Shown one piece after another: positions 10,446-19,200 of a stretch of 64,000 nt of DNA. A program made the position numbers and the translations under genes. Where the stretch lies: NCBI RefSeq assembly GCF_002009175.1, contig NZ_CP018047.1:4898001-4962000 (forward strand), read 5' to 3'. The notes under the pieces were generated by a model that saw only the letters and a list, made by a program, of their open reading frames with translations, did not search any database and was not told the DNA's origin. Position 1 is the first letter of the stretch. Every line of letters starts with the position of its first letter. Origin of the DNA: Streptomyces niveus (GTDB taxonomy: Bacteria > Actinomycetota > Actinomycetes > Streptomycetales > Streptomycetaceae).

Positions 10446-11738
10446 ATGGCCGATGCCGCACTGCGGCTGACCACTCTCGCCGAGGAACTGCTGGGAGCCC
10501 CGCTTCCCGTACGTATCCGTGCCTGGGACGGCAGCGAGTCCGGGCCGCCCGGCGCGCCGACACTCGTCGTCCGGCACCGCCGGGCTTTGCGCCGTCTGCT
10601 GTGGAAACCGGGCGAGTTGGGACTGGCCCGCGGCTGGGTGGCCGGCGAGATCGACATCGACGGTGATCTGTACGGGGCCCTGTCACTGATCGCCGGACTC
10701 CTCTGGGAGCGCGGCGCCGACGCCGAGGACGCCGTGCACCCGCTGCGCGACCCGCGGATGCGCGCCGCCGCCAAGGGCCTCGTGGAGATCGCCGGACCCT
10801 GGCCGCCGCCCCCGCCGCCCCCCGAGGAGGTACGGCGCCGGAGCGGCACGCTGCACACCAAGCACCGGGACCGGGCGGCGATCAGCCACCACTACGACGT
10901 GGGCAACGACTTCTACGAGATGGTCCTCGGACCGTCGATGGTTTACTCGTGCGCCTACTTCGAGGAGCCCGGCGCCACGCTGGAGGACGCGCAGCGCGAC
11001 AAGCTCGACCTCGTCTGCCGCAAGCTCGGGCTGACGGAGGGCGAGCGGCTGCTCGACGTCGGCTGCGGCTGGGGCTCCATGGCCATCCACGCGGCGCGCG
11101 AGTACGGAGTCCAGGTCACCGGGGTCACGCTCTCCCGCGAGCAGGCCGCGTACGCGCGCAAGCGCATCGCGGACGAGGGCCTGACCGACCGGATCGAGAT
11201 CCGGGTCCAGGACTACCGGGACGTCAGGGACGGTCCGTACGACGCCATCTCGTCCATCGGCATGGCCGAACACGTCGGCTCGGTCCGCTACCGCGAATAC
11301 GCCGACGACCTCTTCGCCCTCCTCAAGCCGGGCGGCCGGCTGCTCAACCACCAGATCGCGCGCCGCCCCGAGCGGGACGAATCCGAGTACCGCATCGACG
11401 ACTTCATCGACGCGTACGTCTTCCCCGACGGCGAACTGGCCCCGCTCGGACGCACCGTCGGCACTCTGGAGGAGGCGGGATTCGAGGTCAGGGACGTCGA
11501 ATCCCTGCGTGAGCACTACGCGCTGACGCTCCGTCACTGGGTGCGGAACCTGGAGCGGCACTGGCCCGAGGCGGTCCGGATCACCTCACCCGGCCGCGCC
11601 CGCGTATGGCGCCTCTACATGGCCGCGTCGGCCCTCTCCTTCGAGCACAACAGGATCGGCGTCAACCAGATCCTGGCGGTACGGTCCCGCCAGTCGGGCG
11701 ACTCGGCCCTCCCGCTGCGTACGCGAACCTGGAACTGA
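10446..11738 (+). CDS. cfa: Cyclopropane-fatty-acyl-phospholipid synthase family methyltransferase
   Basis: SAM-dependent methyltransferase of 430 aa that modifies double bonds of membrane phospholipid acyl chains. The N-terminal ~130 residues match the lipid-associated domain (LARGWVAGEIDIDGDLY). Then comes HYDVGNDFYEMVLGPSMVYSCAYF, the SAM motif LLDVGCGWGSMAIHAA, and the active-site region FAPGQ-like DFIDAYVFPDGELAPL. Start ATG 10446, 8 nt after GGAGG. Members of this branch make cyclopropane or methyl-branched fatty acids; the exact product is not determinable. Convergent with the ABC permease gene. Confidence 0.92.
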   Translation: MADAALRLTTLAEELLGAPLPVRIRAWDGSESGPPGAPTLVVRHRRALRRLLWKPGELGLARGWVAGEIDIDGDLYGALSLIAGLLWERGADAEDAVHPLRDPRMRAAAKGLVEIAGPWPPPPPPPEEVRRRSGTLHTKHRDRAAISHHYDVGNDFYEMVLGPSMVYSCAYFEEPGATLEDAQRDKLDLVCRKLGLTEGERLLDVGCGWGSMAIHAAREYGVQVTGVTLSREQAAYARKRIADEGLTDRIEIRVQDYRDVRDGPYDAISSIGMAEHVGSVRYREYADDLFALLKPGGRLLNHQIARRPERDESEYRIDDFIDAYVFPDGELAPLGRTVGTLEEAGFEVRDVESLREHYALTLRHWVRNLERHWPEAVRITSPGRARVWRLYMAASALSFEHNRIGVNQILAVRSRQSGDSALPLRTRTWN

Positions 11739-11771
11739 CACGAGTCACGCGACCCGTGCGCCCACGCACAG

Positions 11772-11809
11772 GCGCCGGGCGGACCGCAGGTACGCGGCCC
11801 ACCCGGCGC
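11772..11809. terminator. Hairpin between convergent cfa and ABC permease genes
   Basis: GCGCCGGG (11772-11779) pairs with CCCGGCGC (11802-11809). It lies in the 90-nt gap where two genes converge, so it may serve both. Confidence 0.4.
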
Positions 11810-11828
11810 TCGACGGCGGAACCCGCAC

Positions 11829-14369
11829 TCACTCCGTCTTGATCGCCGTCAGCATGTTCAGCCTCGCCGCGCTGCGCGCCGGCCAGAGCGCGGCCAGCAC
11901 ACCCACCAGCCCCGCGAGCACCAGGAAGATCCCGATCCGGTCCCACGGCATGACCAGCACATAGCCGGGGATCGACGAGCGGATCGTCTCGCCGATGGCC
12001 CAGGCCAGGAACGTACCGAGCCCGACGCCGACCACCGCGCCGAACACCGAGATCACCACGGCCTCCAGCCGGATCATGCGCTTGACCCTGCGGCGGTCCA
12101 GACCGATGGCCCGCAGCATGCCGATCTCCTGCTGACGCTCGAAGACCGACATCGCGAGGGTGTTGACGACACCGAGCACCGCGATGATCAGCGCCATCCC
12201 CAGCAGCCCGTACATGATGTTCAGCGCGGTGTTGATCATGCCGCCGAACATGTTCCTGATGTCCTGCTGGTCGGAGACGCTGATGGCGGGGTTGTCGCCG
12301 AGCGCGTTCACCAGGGCCAGTTCGTTGGCCTCGCTCATGCCGCCGTCCATCGACACGTACACCTCGGGGGTGTACGGCTTCGCCTCGTGCGGCCCCACCA
12401 GATCGGTCGAGATCAGGACCGGGGAGACGAACTCGTTGGCCTCGTAGGTGGCGCCGATCTTCAGCCGCGCCGTCTTGTCGTCCTGGTACTTCACCGAGAC
12501 GGTGTCGCCGGTCTTCAGACCCCGCGACTTCGCGGTGTCCGAGTCCATCGCGATCGCGTCACCGCTCAGCGAGTCCAGCGAACCGCTCCGCGTCTTCAGC
12601 GCGAGGACCCGCTGGATGTCCCCGGGGGTCACGGCCGAGACGGAGGTGTCCTCGCCCTTGATCTGGAGGTACGACGCCCGCTGCGGGGAGACCGCGCTGA
12701 CGCCCGGCGCCTTCTCCAGAGCCTCGACCGCCGACTCGTCGAGACCGCCGCCGCTGGCCATCGTGACCATGTAGTCGGCCTTGATGTTGTCGGTGGTCAT
12801 CTTGTCGATGGCCTGACCGAGCGTCACACCGATGACGGTGAGACCGGTGACCAGCGTGAGGCCGATCGCCAGCGCGGAGGCGGTGGCACCCGTACGGCGC
12901 GGGTTGCGCACCGCGTTCTGCCCCGCCAGCTTGCCCGCGACGCCGTACAGGCGGTTCAGCAGCGGCTGTACGAGCGCGATGACCGGGCGCGACAGCAGCG
13001 GGATGAGCACGATGATGCCGACGAGCGAGAAGAAGGCGCCGCCGCCGATGATCAGCTTGCCGTCCTTCCCGGCCGAGGCACCCGCGATGATGCCCGCTGC
13101 GCCGATGAGCGTGAGCACGGCGCCGATCGAGTTGCGCAGGACGAGCGACTTCACCGTGGCCACGGCGTGCACGCTGCTCATGGCGGCGACCGGCGGGATC
13201 TTCGCGGCCCGGCGGGCGGGCAGCCAGGCGGCGATCAGGGTGATCACCACGCCGACACCGAAGGCGGCGGCGACCGCGACCGGCGTGATCATCAGCGGTC
13301 CGGCGGGCACCTTCGCACCGAACGAGCCCATGGCCGAACGCAGTCCGACGGCGAGACCGATACCGAGGACGAAGCCGACGGCGGACGCGAAGAGACCCAC
13401 GACCAGCGCCTCGAGCATCACCGAGCGCTTGACCTGGCGGCGCGAGGCGCCGACGGCGCGCAGCAGCGCCAGCTCCTTGGTGCGCTGGGCGACGAGCATG
13501 GTGAAGGTGTTGGAGATCAGGAAGATGCCGACGAAGAGCGCGATGGCCGCGAAGGCGAGCAGCATCTGGTTGATGCCACTGAGCTGACGCTCGATCTGGT
13601 CGGCCTGTTCGGCGGCCAGCTGGGTGCCGGTCTGCGCCTCGGCGTCCTCGGGCAGCAGCGGCTCGACCGCGTCGAGGATCTTCGCGTCGGAGGCGCCGGG
13701 CGTCGCGGTGACGGTGGCGTTCTGGAAGAAGCCCGGCTCCAGGTAGAGCTTCTGGGCGACCGCCGTCTCGAAGAGCACCAGGCTGCCGCCCGCGTTGACC
13801 GCGCCGTCCTCGGTGGTGAAGATGCCGGAGAGGGTGTACTCCTTCACCGGCCCGTTGGTCGAGACCCGCACGGGCTTGCCGACCTCGTACTCACCGCGGG
13901 ACGCGGTGGACTTGTCGAGCGCGATCTCGCCGGCCTTCGTGGGGCCCGACCCGTCGGTGAAGTCGTAGGCGGCGTCCTTGCCGTCCTTGCCCGGGGAGAA
14001 GTTGGTACCGGTGTTGGACCAGCCGTTGCCGATCAGCTTGCCGTCCGGGTCGGCCACACCGGCGAAGCCGTCGACCCGGCCGGTGACGGAGGCCACTTTG
14101 TCGATGGCGCCGATCTCGTCGAGGGTCTTCGGGCTGAGTCCCGGCTCCGGCTTCTTCCCGTCGGGGCCCTTCTCGTTGGAGGCGTAGCTGGAGACGGAGA
14201 CGGCCACGTCCTTGTAGCTCTTGGCCGACTGTTTGTTGAAGGCGTTGCCGAGGGTGTCGGTGAAGACCAGCGTGCCGGAGACGAAGGCCACGCCGAGCAT
14301 CACGGCGAGCACGGTCATCAACAGCCGGGCCTTGTGCGCGAGCACGGTGCGCAGGGCGGTACGGAACAT
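11829..14369 (-). CDS. ABC transporter permease, FtsX/MacB type
   Basis: Integral membrane protein of 846 aa with the duplicated FtsX architecture. One N-terminal TM helix (LLMTVLAVMLGVAFVSGTLVF) is followed by a large extracytoplasmic MacB-like periplasmic-core domain (~40-260), three TM helices in the first FtsX domain (AFAAIALFVGIFLISN onward), and a middle TM pair. A second extracellular domain (~540-700) and a C-terminal FtsX domain (LLGMALIIAVLGVVNTLAMS) follow. MacB/LolCDE-type systems act as mechanotransmitters or exporters of lipids, peptides or antibiotics; the substrate is unknown. It works with the ATPase encoded just upstream on the same strand, separated by a 159-nt gap. Confidence 0.93.
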   Translation of the reverse strand: MFRTALRTVLAHKARLLMTVLAVMLGVAFVSGTLVFTDTLGNAFNKQSAKSYKDVAVSVSSYASNEKGPDGKKPEPGLSPKTLDEIGAIDKVASVTGRVDGFAGVADPDGKLIGNGWSNTGTNFSPGKDGKDAAYDFTDGSGPTKAGEIALDKSTASRGEYEVGKPVRVSTNGPVKEYTLSGIFTTEDGAVNAGGSLVLFETAVAQKLYLEPGFFQNATVTATPGASDAKILDAVEPLLPEDAEAQTGTQLAAEQADQIERQLSGINQMLLAFAAIALFVGIFLISNTFTMLVAQRTKELALLRAVGASRRQVKRSVMLEALVVGLFASAVGFVLGIGLAVGLRSAMGSFGAKVPAGPLMITPVAVAAAFGVGVVITLIAAWLPARRAAKIPPVAAMSSVHAVATVKSLVLRNSIGAVLTLIGAAGIIAGASAGKDGKLIIGGGAFFSLVGIIVLIPLLSRPVIALVQPLLNRLYGVAGKLAGQNAVRNPRRTGATASALAIGLTLVTGLTVIGVTLGQAIDKMTTDNIKADYMVTMASGGGLDESAVEALEKAPGVSAVSPQRASYLQIKGEDTSVSAVTPGDIQRVLALKTRSGSLDSLSGDAIAMDSDTAKSRGLKTGDTVSVKYQDDKTARLKIGATYEANEFVSPVLISTDLVGPHEAKPYTPEVYVSMDGGMSEANELALVNALGDNPAISVSDQQDIRNMFGGMINTALNIMYGLLGMALIIAVLGVVNTLAMSVFERQQEIGMLRAIGLDRRRVKRMIRLEAVVISVFGAVVGVGLGTFLAWAIGETIRSSIPGYVLVMPWDRIGIFLVLAGLVGVLAALWPARSAARLNMLTAIKTE

Positions 14370-14528
14370 GGTGGGAGTCCAGGTGAAGTGGGCAGGGCGA
14401 ACGGACGGCGTAGCCGCGTGAGGGCAGGGCGCGGCGACCGCGGTGGTGTGCGGGATCGGCCGCGGTGGAGGACGGACGGTCTGCGTCCGCCGAGATGGGG
14501 CGTCAGGGGTGGTGCCGGGTGGCCGGCG

Positions 14529-15296
14529 TCAGCTCGTACGGCCCTTGGAGTCGAAGGCCTTCATACGGTCGAGCACGCCCTCGGCGGTGGGGTTCTGCAT
14601 CTCGTCGACGATCCGGCCGTCGGCGAGGAAGATCACCCGGTCCGCGTACGAGGCGGCCACCGGGTCGTGCGTCACCATGACGACGGTCTGGCCCAACTCC
14701 CGTACGGAGTTGCGCATGAAGCCCAGGACCTCGGCGCCGGCCCGTGAGTCCAGGTTTCCGGTCGGCTCGTCACCGAAGATGATCTCGGGCTGGGAGGCCA
14801 GCGCGCGGGCGACGGCCACGCGCTGCTGCTGGCCGCCGGAGAGCGCGGTGGGACGGTGGTGGAGCCGGTCCTTGAGGCCGATCATCGTGATCACGTTGTC
14901 CAGCCACTGCTTGTCGGGCTTACGGCCCGCGATGTCCATGGGGAGCGTGATGTTCTCCAGGGCCGTCAGCGTCGGCAGCAGGTTGAACGCCTGGAAGATG
15001 AAGCCGATCTTGTCCCGGCGGAGCTGGGTGAGCTGCTTGTCCTTGAGCGTGCTCAGCTCGGTGTCGCCGATGCGCACCGAGCCGCTGCTGAAGCTGTCGA
15101 GCCCGGCCACGCAGTGCATCAGGGTCGACTTGCCGGACCCGGAGGGGCCCATGATCGCGGTGAACTGGCCCTGCCGGAAGTCGACGGTGACCTGGTCGAG
15201 GGCCACGACCTGCGTCTCGCCCTGCCCGTAGACCTTGGACAAGGCGGAGGCGTGGGCCGCCACGGCGCTGGCGCGGAGGAGAGGCATGGTCGTCAC
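14529..15296 (-). CDS. ABC transporter ATP-binding protein (MacB/LolD-like)
   Basis: Nucleotide-binding subunit of 255 aa. Walker A GPSGSGKST, Q-loop FQAFNLLP, signature LSGGQQQRVAVARAL, Walker B IIFGDEPTGNLD and the switch His in VMVTHDP are all intact; the GNLDS run is typical of the MacB/LolD class. Start GTG 15296 follows AGGAG at 8 nt. First gene of a two-gene minus-strand operon with the FtsX-type permease. Divergent from bldA. Confidence 0.95.
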   Translation of the reverse strand: MTTMPLLRASAVAAHASALSKVYGQGETQVVALDQVTVDFRQGQFTAIMGPSGSGKSTLMHCVAGLDSFSSGSVRIGDTELSTLKDKQLTQLRRDKIGFIFQAFNLLPTLTALENITLPMDIAGRKPDKQWLDNVITMIGLKDRLHHRPTALSGGQQQRVAVARALASQPEIIFGDEPTGNLDSRAGAEVLGFMRNSVRELGQTVVMVTHDPVAASYADRVIFLADGRIVDEMQNPTAEGVLDRMKAFDSKGRTS

Positions 15297-15735
15297 GGGT
15301 GGGGCTCCTGTCGGGGTGCATGGGGTGGAATGACTTCATCCTCTCCGCCGTCCGGCGCCGAGTCGTCACTCCGCATGCCCGTTCCCTTGGCCCTCTCGGG
15401 TCGGACCGGGACGCCGCTCCGTCCTCCTTCGGTATGACGTCGACCCCTACTCATGTCATCCGAGCGTCGGGCTGTCACCGGGGCTGTCGCCTGAACGACG
15501 GCTCCGCGCAATCCGTGTGCGGGGAGTGGCGAATAGTAGACAGAGAGCGGCGACTTTCCGTCATATCCCGAGGGTCGTATCAAGACCTTCGTCCTGCTTC
15601 CGGCATGTGCCGATGGCGTGTTACCAGGGCTGACACACCCTCAGGTGCCAATAAAATCAGACAGGATCGTCCAGGTACTCGGCTGTCCGAGGGGTCCTCC
15701 CGGATAGGCTCGTAAGCCAACGCGGAGCCGCGTAC
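15297..15735. promoter_or_regulatory. Divergent control region between the ABC exporter and bldA
   Basis: A 439-nt region with no supported gene. It carries the minus-strand ABC promoter and the bldA promoter. TAGGCT at 15705-15710, 26 nt before the tRNA, resembles the Streptomyces vegetative -10 (TAGRRT); no good -35 is visible 17-18 nt upstream. A T/A-richer patch (CCAATAAAATCAGACAGG) lies around 15648. Confidence 0.4.
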
Positions 15736-15819
15736 GCCCGGATGGTGGAATGCAGACACGGCGAGCTTAAACCTCGCTGCCCCAAATGGGGCGTACCGGT
15801 TCAAGTCCGGTTCCGGGCA
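15736..15819 (+). tRNA. bldA: tRNA-Leu(UAA), BldA
   Basis: Complete cloverleaf. Acceptor GCCCGGA/TCCGGGC (15736-15742, 15812-15818) with discriminator A; anticodon stem GCGAG/CTCGC around loop CTTAAAC, anticodon TAA at 15768-15770; long class II variable arm GCCCC-aaat-GGGGC; T-arm ACCGG-TTCAAGT-CCGGT. CCA is not encoded. A leucine tRNA that reads UUA is the bldA gene of Streptomyces, whose mature level rises late and gates translation of genes with TTA codons (sporulation, antibiotics). Nearly all genes in this window avoid TTA; the two exceptions found are at 60244 and 63805. Confidence 0.97.
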
Positions 15820-16255
15820 CACTCTCTGAACGTGTGCTGACCTGCGAAGATCGATTCTTCCCCACTTTTTCTGCCTTTGAGGCGCAGTGCTGCTGAAACG
15901 TGCCTGCAGATCGGTCCGTTTGGTCAACTCGGTTGAAGTGTAAAGCTCTTGACGATTAGTCAGCTTCGAGACGCGACGAATCCGCAGCTCAGGCCCTTGA
16001 TCATCTTGTCGAGTGCGCGTCAATCCGCTGAATCCCGCGTTCCGGCCCGGTCTCCCGCGGGAGCGCTCTCCGAAGACCCCCGGGGAGTCGCGGACACGCC
16101 ACCGGGCGACACTCCGGGCCGGCCCCCGGCCCCGGGCCCCGCACCCCCGGCGTCACGATCGAGGAAAGATCCTCCTGGGGCACTAGGGTGTTCCCTTTGC
16201 TCCCGCATTACTCTTGTGCCAAGGCCGCGCAGGGTGGCCGCCATGGAGGAGTGAG
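15820..16255 (+). promoter_or_regulatory. bldA downstream / yccA upstream region
   Basis: A 436-nt gap without a supported gene. It holds the 3' trailer of bldA, a patch with TCTTGACGATTAGTCAGC around 15948, and GC-rich inverted repeats (CCGGGCC...GGCCCCGGGCCCC) at 16100-16140. GGAGGAG at 16245-16251 is the ribosome binding site of the next gene. Confidence 0.35.
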
Positions 16256-17146
16256 ATGAGGAGCAGTAACCCGGTCTTCTCGCGACGGGGCTTCAGCCGC
16301 GACAACGGCCAAGCGGGCTTCAACGCGGCGCCGCAGGCCGGGGGCCCCGCCGTAGGAACCACGCAGAACCCGTACGCGACGAACCCGTACGCCACCAACC
16401 CCTACGCCCCGCAGACCGACGGTCAGTACGGCGGCGCCGGACCGCAGGCGCCCGCACGCGCCGGGGTCATGACGATCGACGACGTCGTGACGCGCACCGC
16501 GTCGACGCTCGGCACGGTCGTCCTCACGGCCGTCCTCGCCTGGGTCCTGCTCCCGGTCGACCAGAACAACGTGGGCAAGTCGTACGGCATCGCCATCGGC
16601 GCGGCCCTCGTGGCCCTGGTCCTGGCGCTTGTCCAGTCGTTCAAGCGCAAGCCGGTCCCGGCGCTGATCCTGGGCTACGCCGCGTTCGAGGGCGTCTTCC
16701 TCGGCGTGATCAGCAGCGCGGTGAGCACGTACCTCTCGCCGGGCGTGGTCGTCCAGGCGGTGATGGGCACGATGGCGGTCTTCGCCGGTGTGCTGATCGC
16801 CTACAAGATGCGCTGGATCCGCGTCACGCGCCGTTTCTACGGCTTCGTGATGGCCGCCGCGATGGGCTTCGTACTCCTCATGGTCGCCAACCTGCTGTTC
16901 AGCGTCTTCGGCGGCGGTGACGGCCTCGGCTTCCGCAGCGGCGGCCTCGGCATCCTCTTCGGTGTGATCGGCATCATCCTCGGCGCGTGCTTCCTGGCGC
17001 TCGACTTCAAGCAGGTCGAGGACGGCGTCACGTACGGCGCGCCGCGCGAGGAGTCCTGGATGGCGGCCTTCGGCCTCACCATGACACTGGTGTGGATCTA
17101 CCTGGAGATGCTGCGCCTCTTCTCGATCCTGAGCGGCAACGACTAG
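16256..17146 (+). CDS. Bax inhibitor-1/YccA family membrane protein
   Basis: Integral membrane protein of 296 aa. The hydrophilic N-terminus (~75 aa) contains the tandem motif NPYAT-NPYAT-NPYAP (DNA repeats of 15 bp at 16367-16411). Seven hydrophobic segments of the BI-1 fold follow, from ASTLGTVVLTAVLAWVLL to FGLTMTLVWIYLEMLRLF, with the late conserved acidic residues in LALDFKQVEDGV that form the Ca2+/H+ gate in BsYetJ-like proteins. Likely a Ca2+ leak channel or protease modulator; no pathway context is visible. Start ATG 16256 follows GGAGGAG. Confidence 0.92.
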   Translation: MRSSNPVFSRRGFSRDNGQAGFNAAPQAGGPAVGTTQNPYATNPYATNPYAPQTDGQYGGAGPQAPARAGVMTIDDVVTRTASTLGTVVLTAVLAWVLLPVDQNNVGKSYGIAIGAALVALVLALVQSFKRKPVPALILGYAAFEGVFLGVISSAVSTYLSPGVVVQAVMGTMAVFAGVLIAYKMRWIRVTRRFYGFVMAAAMGFVLLMVANLLFSVFGGGDGLGFRSGGLGILFGVIGIILGACFLALDFKQVEDGVTYGAPREESWMAAFGLTMTLVWIYLEMLRLFSILSGND

Positions 17147-17166
17147 CTGATGCGATGACCTGGCGT

Positions 17167-17197
17167 CGGACGGGCCGCAGCACATGCAGCCCGTCCG
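17167..17197 (+). terminator. Hairpin after the Bax-inhibitor gene
   Basis: CGGACGGGC (17167-17175) pairs with GCCCGTCCG (17189-17197), 21 nt after the stop. The right arm is part of a motif also present at 20731-20750. Confidence 0.5.
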
Positions 17198-17207
17198 GCG
17201 ATTGAGG
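17186..17207. repeat. Dispersed intergenic repeat, copy 1
   Basis: CAGCCCGTCCGGCGATTGAG (17187-17206) recurs with one change (CGATCGAG) at 20731-20750. Both copies lie between genes beside a hairpin. I remember this motif as common in Streptomyces intergenic regions. Confidence 0.55.
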
Positions 17208-17218
17208 ACAACGCAGTT

Positions 17219-17264
17219 ACGACGGAGGGGTCAACGGGCGAAAGCCCGTTGACCCCTCCGTCGT
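17219..17264. terminator. Bidirectional terminator, 21-bp perfect stem
   Basis: ACGACGGAGGGGTCAACGGG-C (17219-17239) pairs without mismatch with 17244-17264 around a GAAA tetraloop. It sits between convergent genes (Bax inhibitor and the DUF4287 protein) and can end transcription from both sides. Confidence 0.85.
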
Positions 17265-17280
17265 TGTGCCGGCGATGCGT

Positions 17281-17511
17281 TCAGCCGAGGCGACGCGCCG
17301 CCCGCCTCAGATCGTGCTCGTGGATGATCGCCTTCGCGTGCCCGTACGCGAGATCGTGCTCGCCGCGGAGCCAGGCGACCTTCTCGTCGAAACGGACGAG
17401 GGCGGGACCTTCGTCGACCGTGCGGAGCCAGTCGGAGATCTCGCGACCGGTGCAGTGTGGGATGCGGGACAGCAGGTTGCGATGGGTCTCTTCGGAGAAA
17501 ACAAGGGACAT
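17281..17511 (-). CDS. DUF4287-like small protein
   Basis: Small soluble protein of 76 aa. Conserved features include CTGREISDWLRTVDEG, then FDEKVAWLRGEHDLAYGHAKAIIHEHDLRRA, with the EH...GHA signature of the DUF4287 group. Start ATG 17511 is preferred because GGAGG lies 6 nt upstream on the minus strand; an in-frame start 39 nt earlier lacks this. No membrane segment; function unknown. It is divergent from the next plus-strand gene. Confidence 0.8.
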   Translation of the reverse strand: MSLVFSEETHRNLLSRIPHCTGREISDWLRTVDEGPALVRFDEKVAWLRGEHDLAYGHAKAIIHEHDLRRAARRLG

Positions 17512-17612
17512 CGGCGCCTCCGGACGCTGCTTCACGTACTGGTCCTTCACGTCACCGTGCCTGAGCGTTCGCCCGTTGGCAACAGTTCGGCAAGGGCGCG
17601 TAGGGTCGCGGC

Positions 17613-17945
17613 GTGCTTGATACGACGCGCCTGACCGCCGCCGTGGACCGATTCGCCGACCGGCTGCGGGCAGCCCCGCAGAGCAGGTTGCAGCGAGGGG
17701 CCGCGGCCGAAGGGCTGGCTCTCGCCAGGGAACTGTCCGCTACGGCCCAGCGCCTGGAAGCCATGGGCGGCGGTGCGCCGGAGCCGCCGAGGATCATGCC
17801 GGACGTCGGCGTCTTCGTCGTCGCCGATCAACTCACCGTCGCGGCGGGTGACTTGGCCGAGGCGCTGAGAACGGCCCCGTCCGTGGCGGAACTGGACGAG
17901 GCCGTGAGGGCGGTGGAGCGGGCGGTGGCTAGAGCGAAGCTATGA
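17613..17945 (+). CDS. Hypothetical protein, 110 aa
   Basis: Short, mostly helical protein rich in Ala, Arg and Glu (LDTTRLTAAVDRFADRLRAAP ... LDEAVRAVERAVARAKL), with no membrane segment or recognised motif. Starts at GTG 17613. It is convergent with the next gene and overlaps it by 17 bp at the 3' ends. Codon use is typical of the surroundings (G/C in third positions), supporting a real gene. No function proposed. Confidence 0.65.
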   Translation: MLDTTRLTAAVDRFADRLRAAPQSRLQRGAAAEGLALARELSATAQRLEAMGGGAPEPPRIMPDVGVFVVADQLTVAAGDLAEALRTAPSVAELDEAVRAVERAVARAKL

Positions 17946-19017
17946 CCCGGTCGGCGAGAATGTAGATGTGGTCGTCGGCCGCGCCGCTCTCACCCGTCGC
18001 ATCCATGTTCCCGGCGCTGCCGGCGTCTTCCGCGCCGGTGTTCACGCCGCAGGAGAACGTGAGGGCGTACGCCCCCGAGATACCCGAGCCGCCCAGCAGG
18101 AACGGCGTACCGCCGTCGCGCAGCGCGCCCGCGAGGCGTTCAGCGGTCTCGCGGTGGCCGGGGGTCATGCAGAGCGTCGTACCGTCCGTGAAGACGTACA
18201 CGTCCAGCGTGCCCAGCGGGCCGGGGCGGACGTCGGCGAGCGCGGTACGGGCGTCGGCCAGCTCTTCGAGCCGCGCGACCGTGCGCTCGTGGTCGGTGAC
18301 GACCGGAGTGCGGACCGGAACGAAGTCCGGGTGCGAGGGGTGCCTGCGGCGGGCCGCGGCCAGCTCCGGGGAGTCCTCGGCGAACTCACCGACCTCGCTG
18401 ACCTCACTCACCTCGCTCAGCTCAGGCAGTCCGTCATAGTCGGCGAGGCTGTCCAGGTCGTCCAGGCTGTCGAAGCCGGCGAGGCCCGCGGCGTCGGCCC
18501 GGTCGTCCAGCTCGCCGCGCTCCCGCAGCTCGGCGAGTTCCGCCAGCTCCGTGAGGTCGTCGTAGTCGTCGTCCGTGATCCGGCGGGCCTGGTCGGCCCG
18601 GTCGAGGGCGTCGAGGTCCAGCGCCTCCAGGCCCACGAAGTCGGCCTGGCGCGGCACGTAGAACGGCCCGTCGTCGGTGCCGGAGCCGCCGAGGCCGCCC
18701 AGCAGCGACGGTGCGTCGCCGGCGTCGCGTGCCTCCTGCGCGGCCCAGAAGGCGCGCGCCTCGGCCAGCTCCCGCTCGCGCTCCTCGGCCAGGGCCTCGG
18801 CCACCGCGAGCCGTATGTCCTCGGTGGACGCGGCGGGTGCCGATTCGCCGGAACGTGCCTGCGGTACGGCGGCGTGGCCGCCCGGATTGGCCAGGGACAG
18901 TTCGCCGCGCAGGGCCGTGACCTCTCGCCGCAGCCCATGAGCGGCGTGCAGGGCGGCGACGCCCACGGCCGTGGCGGCGGCCGTGGTAAGCAGCAGGGCA
19001 ATAGACATGGCGCTCAC
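17929..19017 (-). CDS. Membrane-anchored acidic hypothetical protein
   Basis: Protein of 362 aa. An N-terminal hydrophobic segment (MSIALLLTTAAATAVGVAAL) looks like an uncleaved anchor or signal, followed by a short helical stretch. A long, strongly acidic low-complexity middle (~100-230) follows, rich in Asp, Glu, Leu and Ala, with repeats such as LAELAELRERGELDD and SEVSEVSEVGEF. The C-terminal ~120 residues are globular-looking and hydrophobic (LGTLDVYVFTDGTTLCMTPGHRETAERLAGAL ... YALTFSCG). Start GTG 19017 is chosen because GGGAG lies 7-8 nt upstream; TTG 19038 and ATG 19008 are alternatives. Not assigned to any family. Confidence 0.7.
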   Translation of the reverse strand: MSAMSIALLLTTAAATAVGVAALHAAHGLRREVTALRGELSLANPGGHAAVPQARSGESAPAASTEDIRLAVAEALAEERERELAEARAFWAAQEARDAGDAPSLLGGLGGSGTDDGPFYVPRQADFVGLEALDLDALDRADQARRITDDDYDDLTELAELAELRERGELDDRADAAGLAGFDSLDDLDSLADYDGLPELSEVSEVSEVGEFAEDSPELAAARRRHPSHPDFVPVRTPVVTDHERTVARLEELADARTALADVRPGPLGTLDVYVFTDGTTLCMTPGHRETAERLAGALRDGGTPFLLGGSGISGAYALTFSCGVNTGAEDAGSAGNMDATGESGAADDHIYILADRVIASL

Positions 19018-19167
19018 TGACTTACTCCCGGTCTTCAATGGTCCCCCGACTTCCTACATCAGCTTGTCGTGGGGGCGCGCACGTCGGCAGTGCATTACGT
19101 CATGAATTGGACAGGTCTTTCGGCCTTAGGGCCGGCCCCAATACTGCCGTGACCAGCGTAAATGGGT

Positions 19168-19200
19168 CTCCCCCAGGAGGTAGGTCACATCCTGGGGGAG
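19168..19200 (-). terminator. Hairpin downstream of the thiolase gene
   Basis: CTCCCCCAGGA (19168-19178) pairs perfectly with TCCTGGGGGAG (19190-19200) around 11 nt. It lies 180 nt past the thiolase stop on the minus strand and may end that transcript. Confidence 0.55.

Noticed and set aside
12387..14747. 786-aa open frame on the plus strand opposite the ABC permease
   Set aside because: Shadow of the FtsX permease; full of charged low-complexity sequence with no ribosome binding site.
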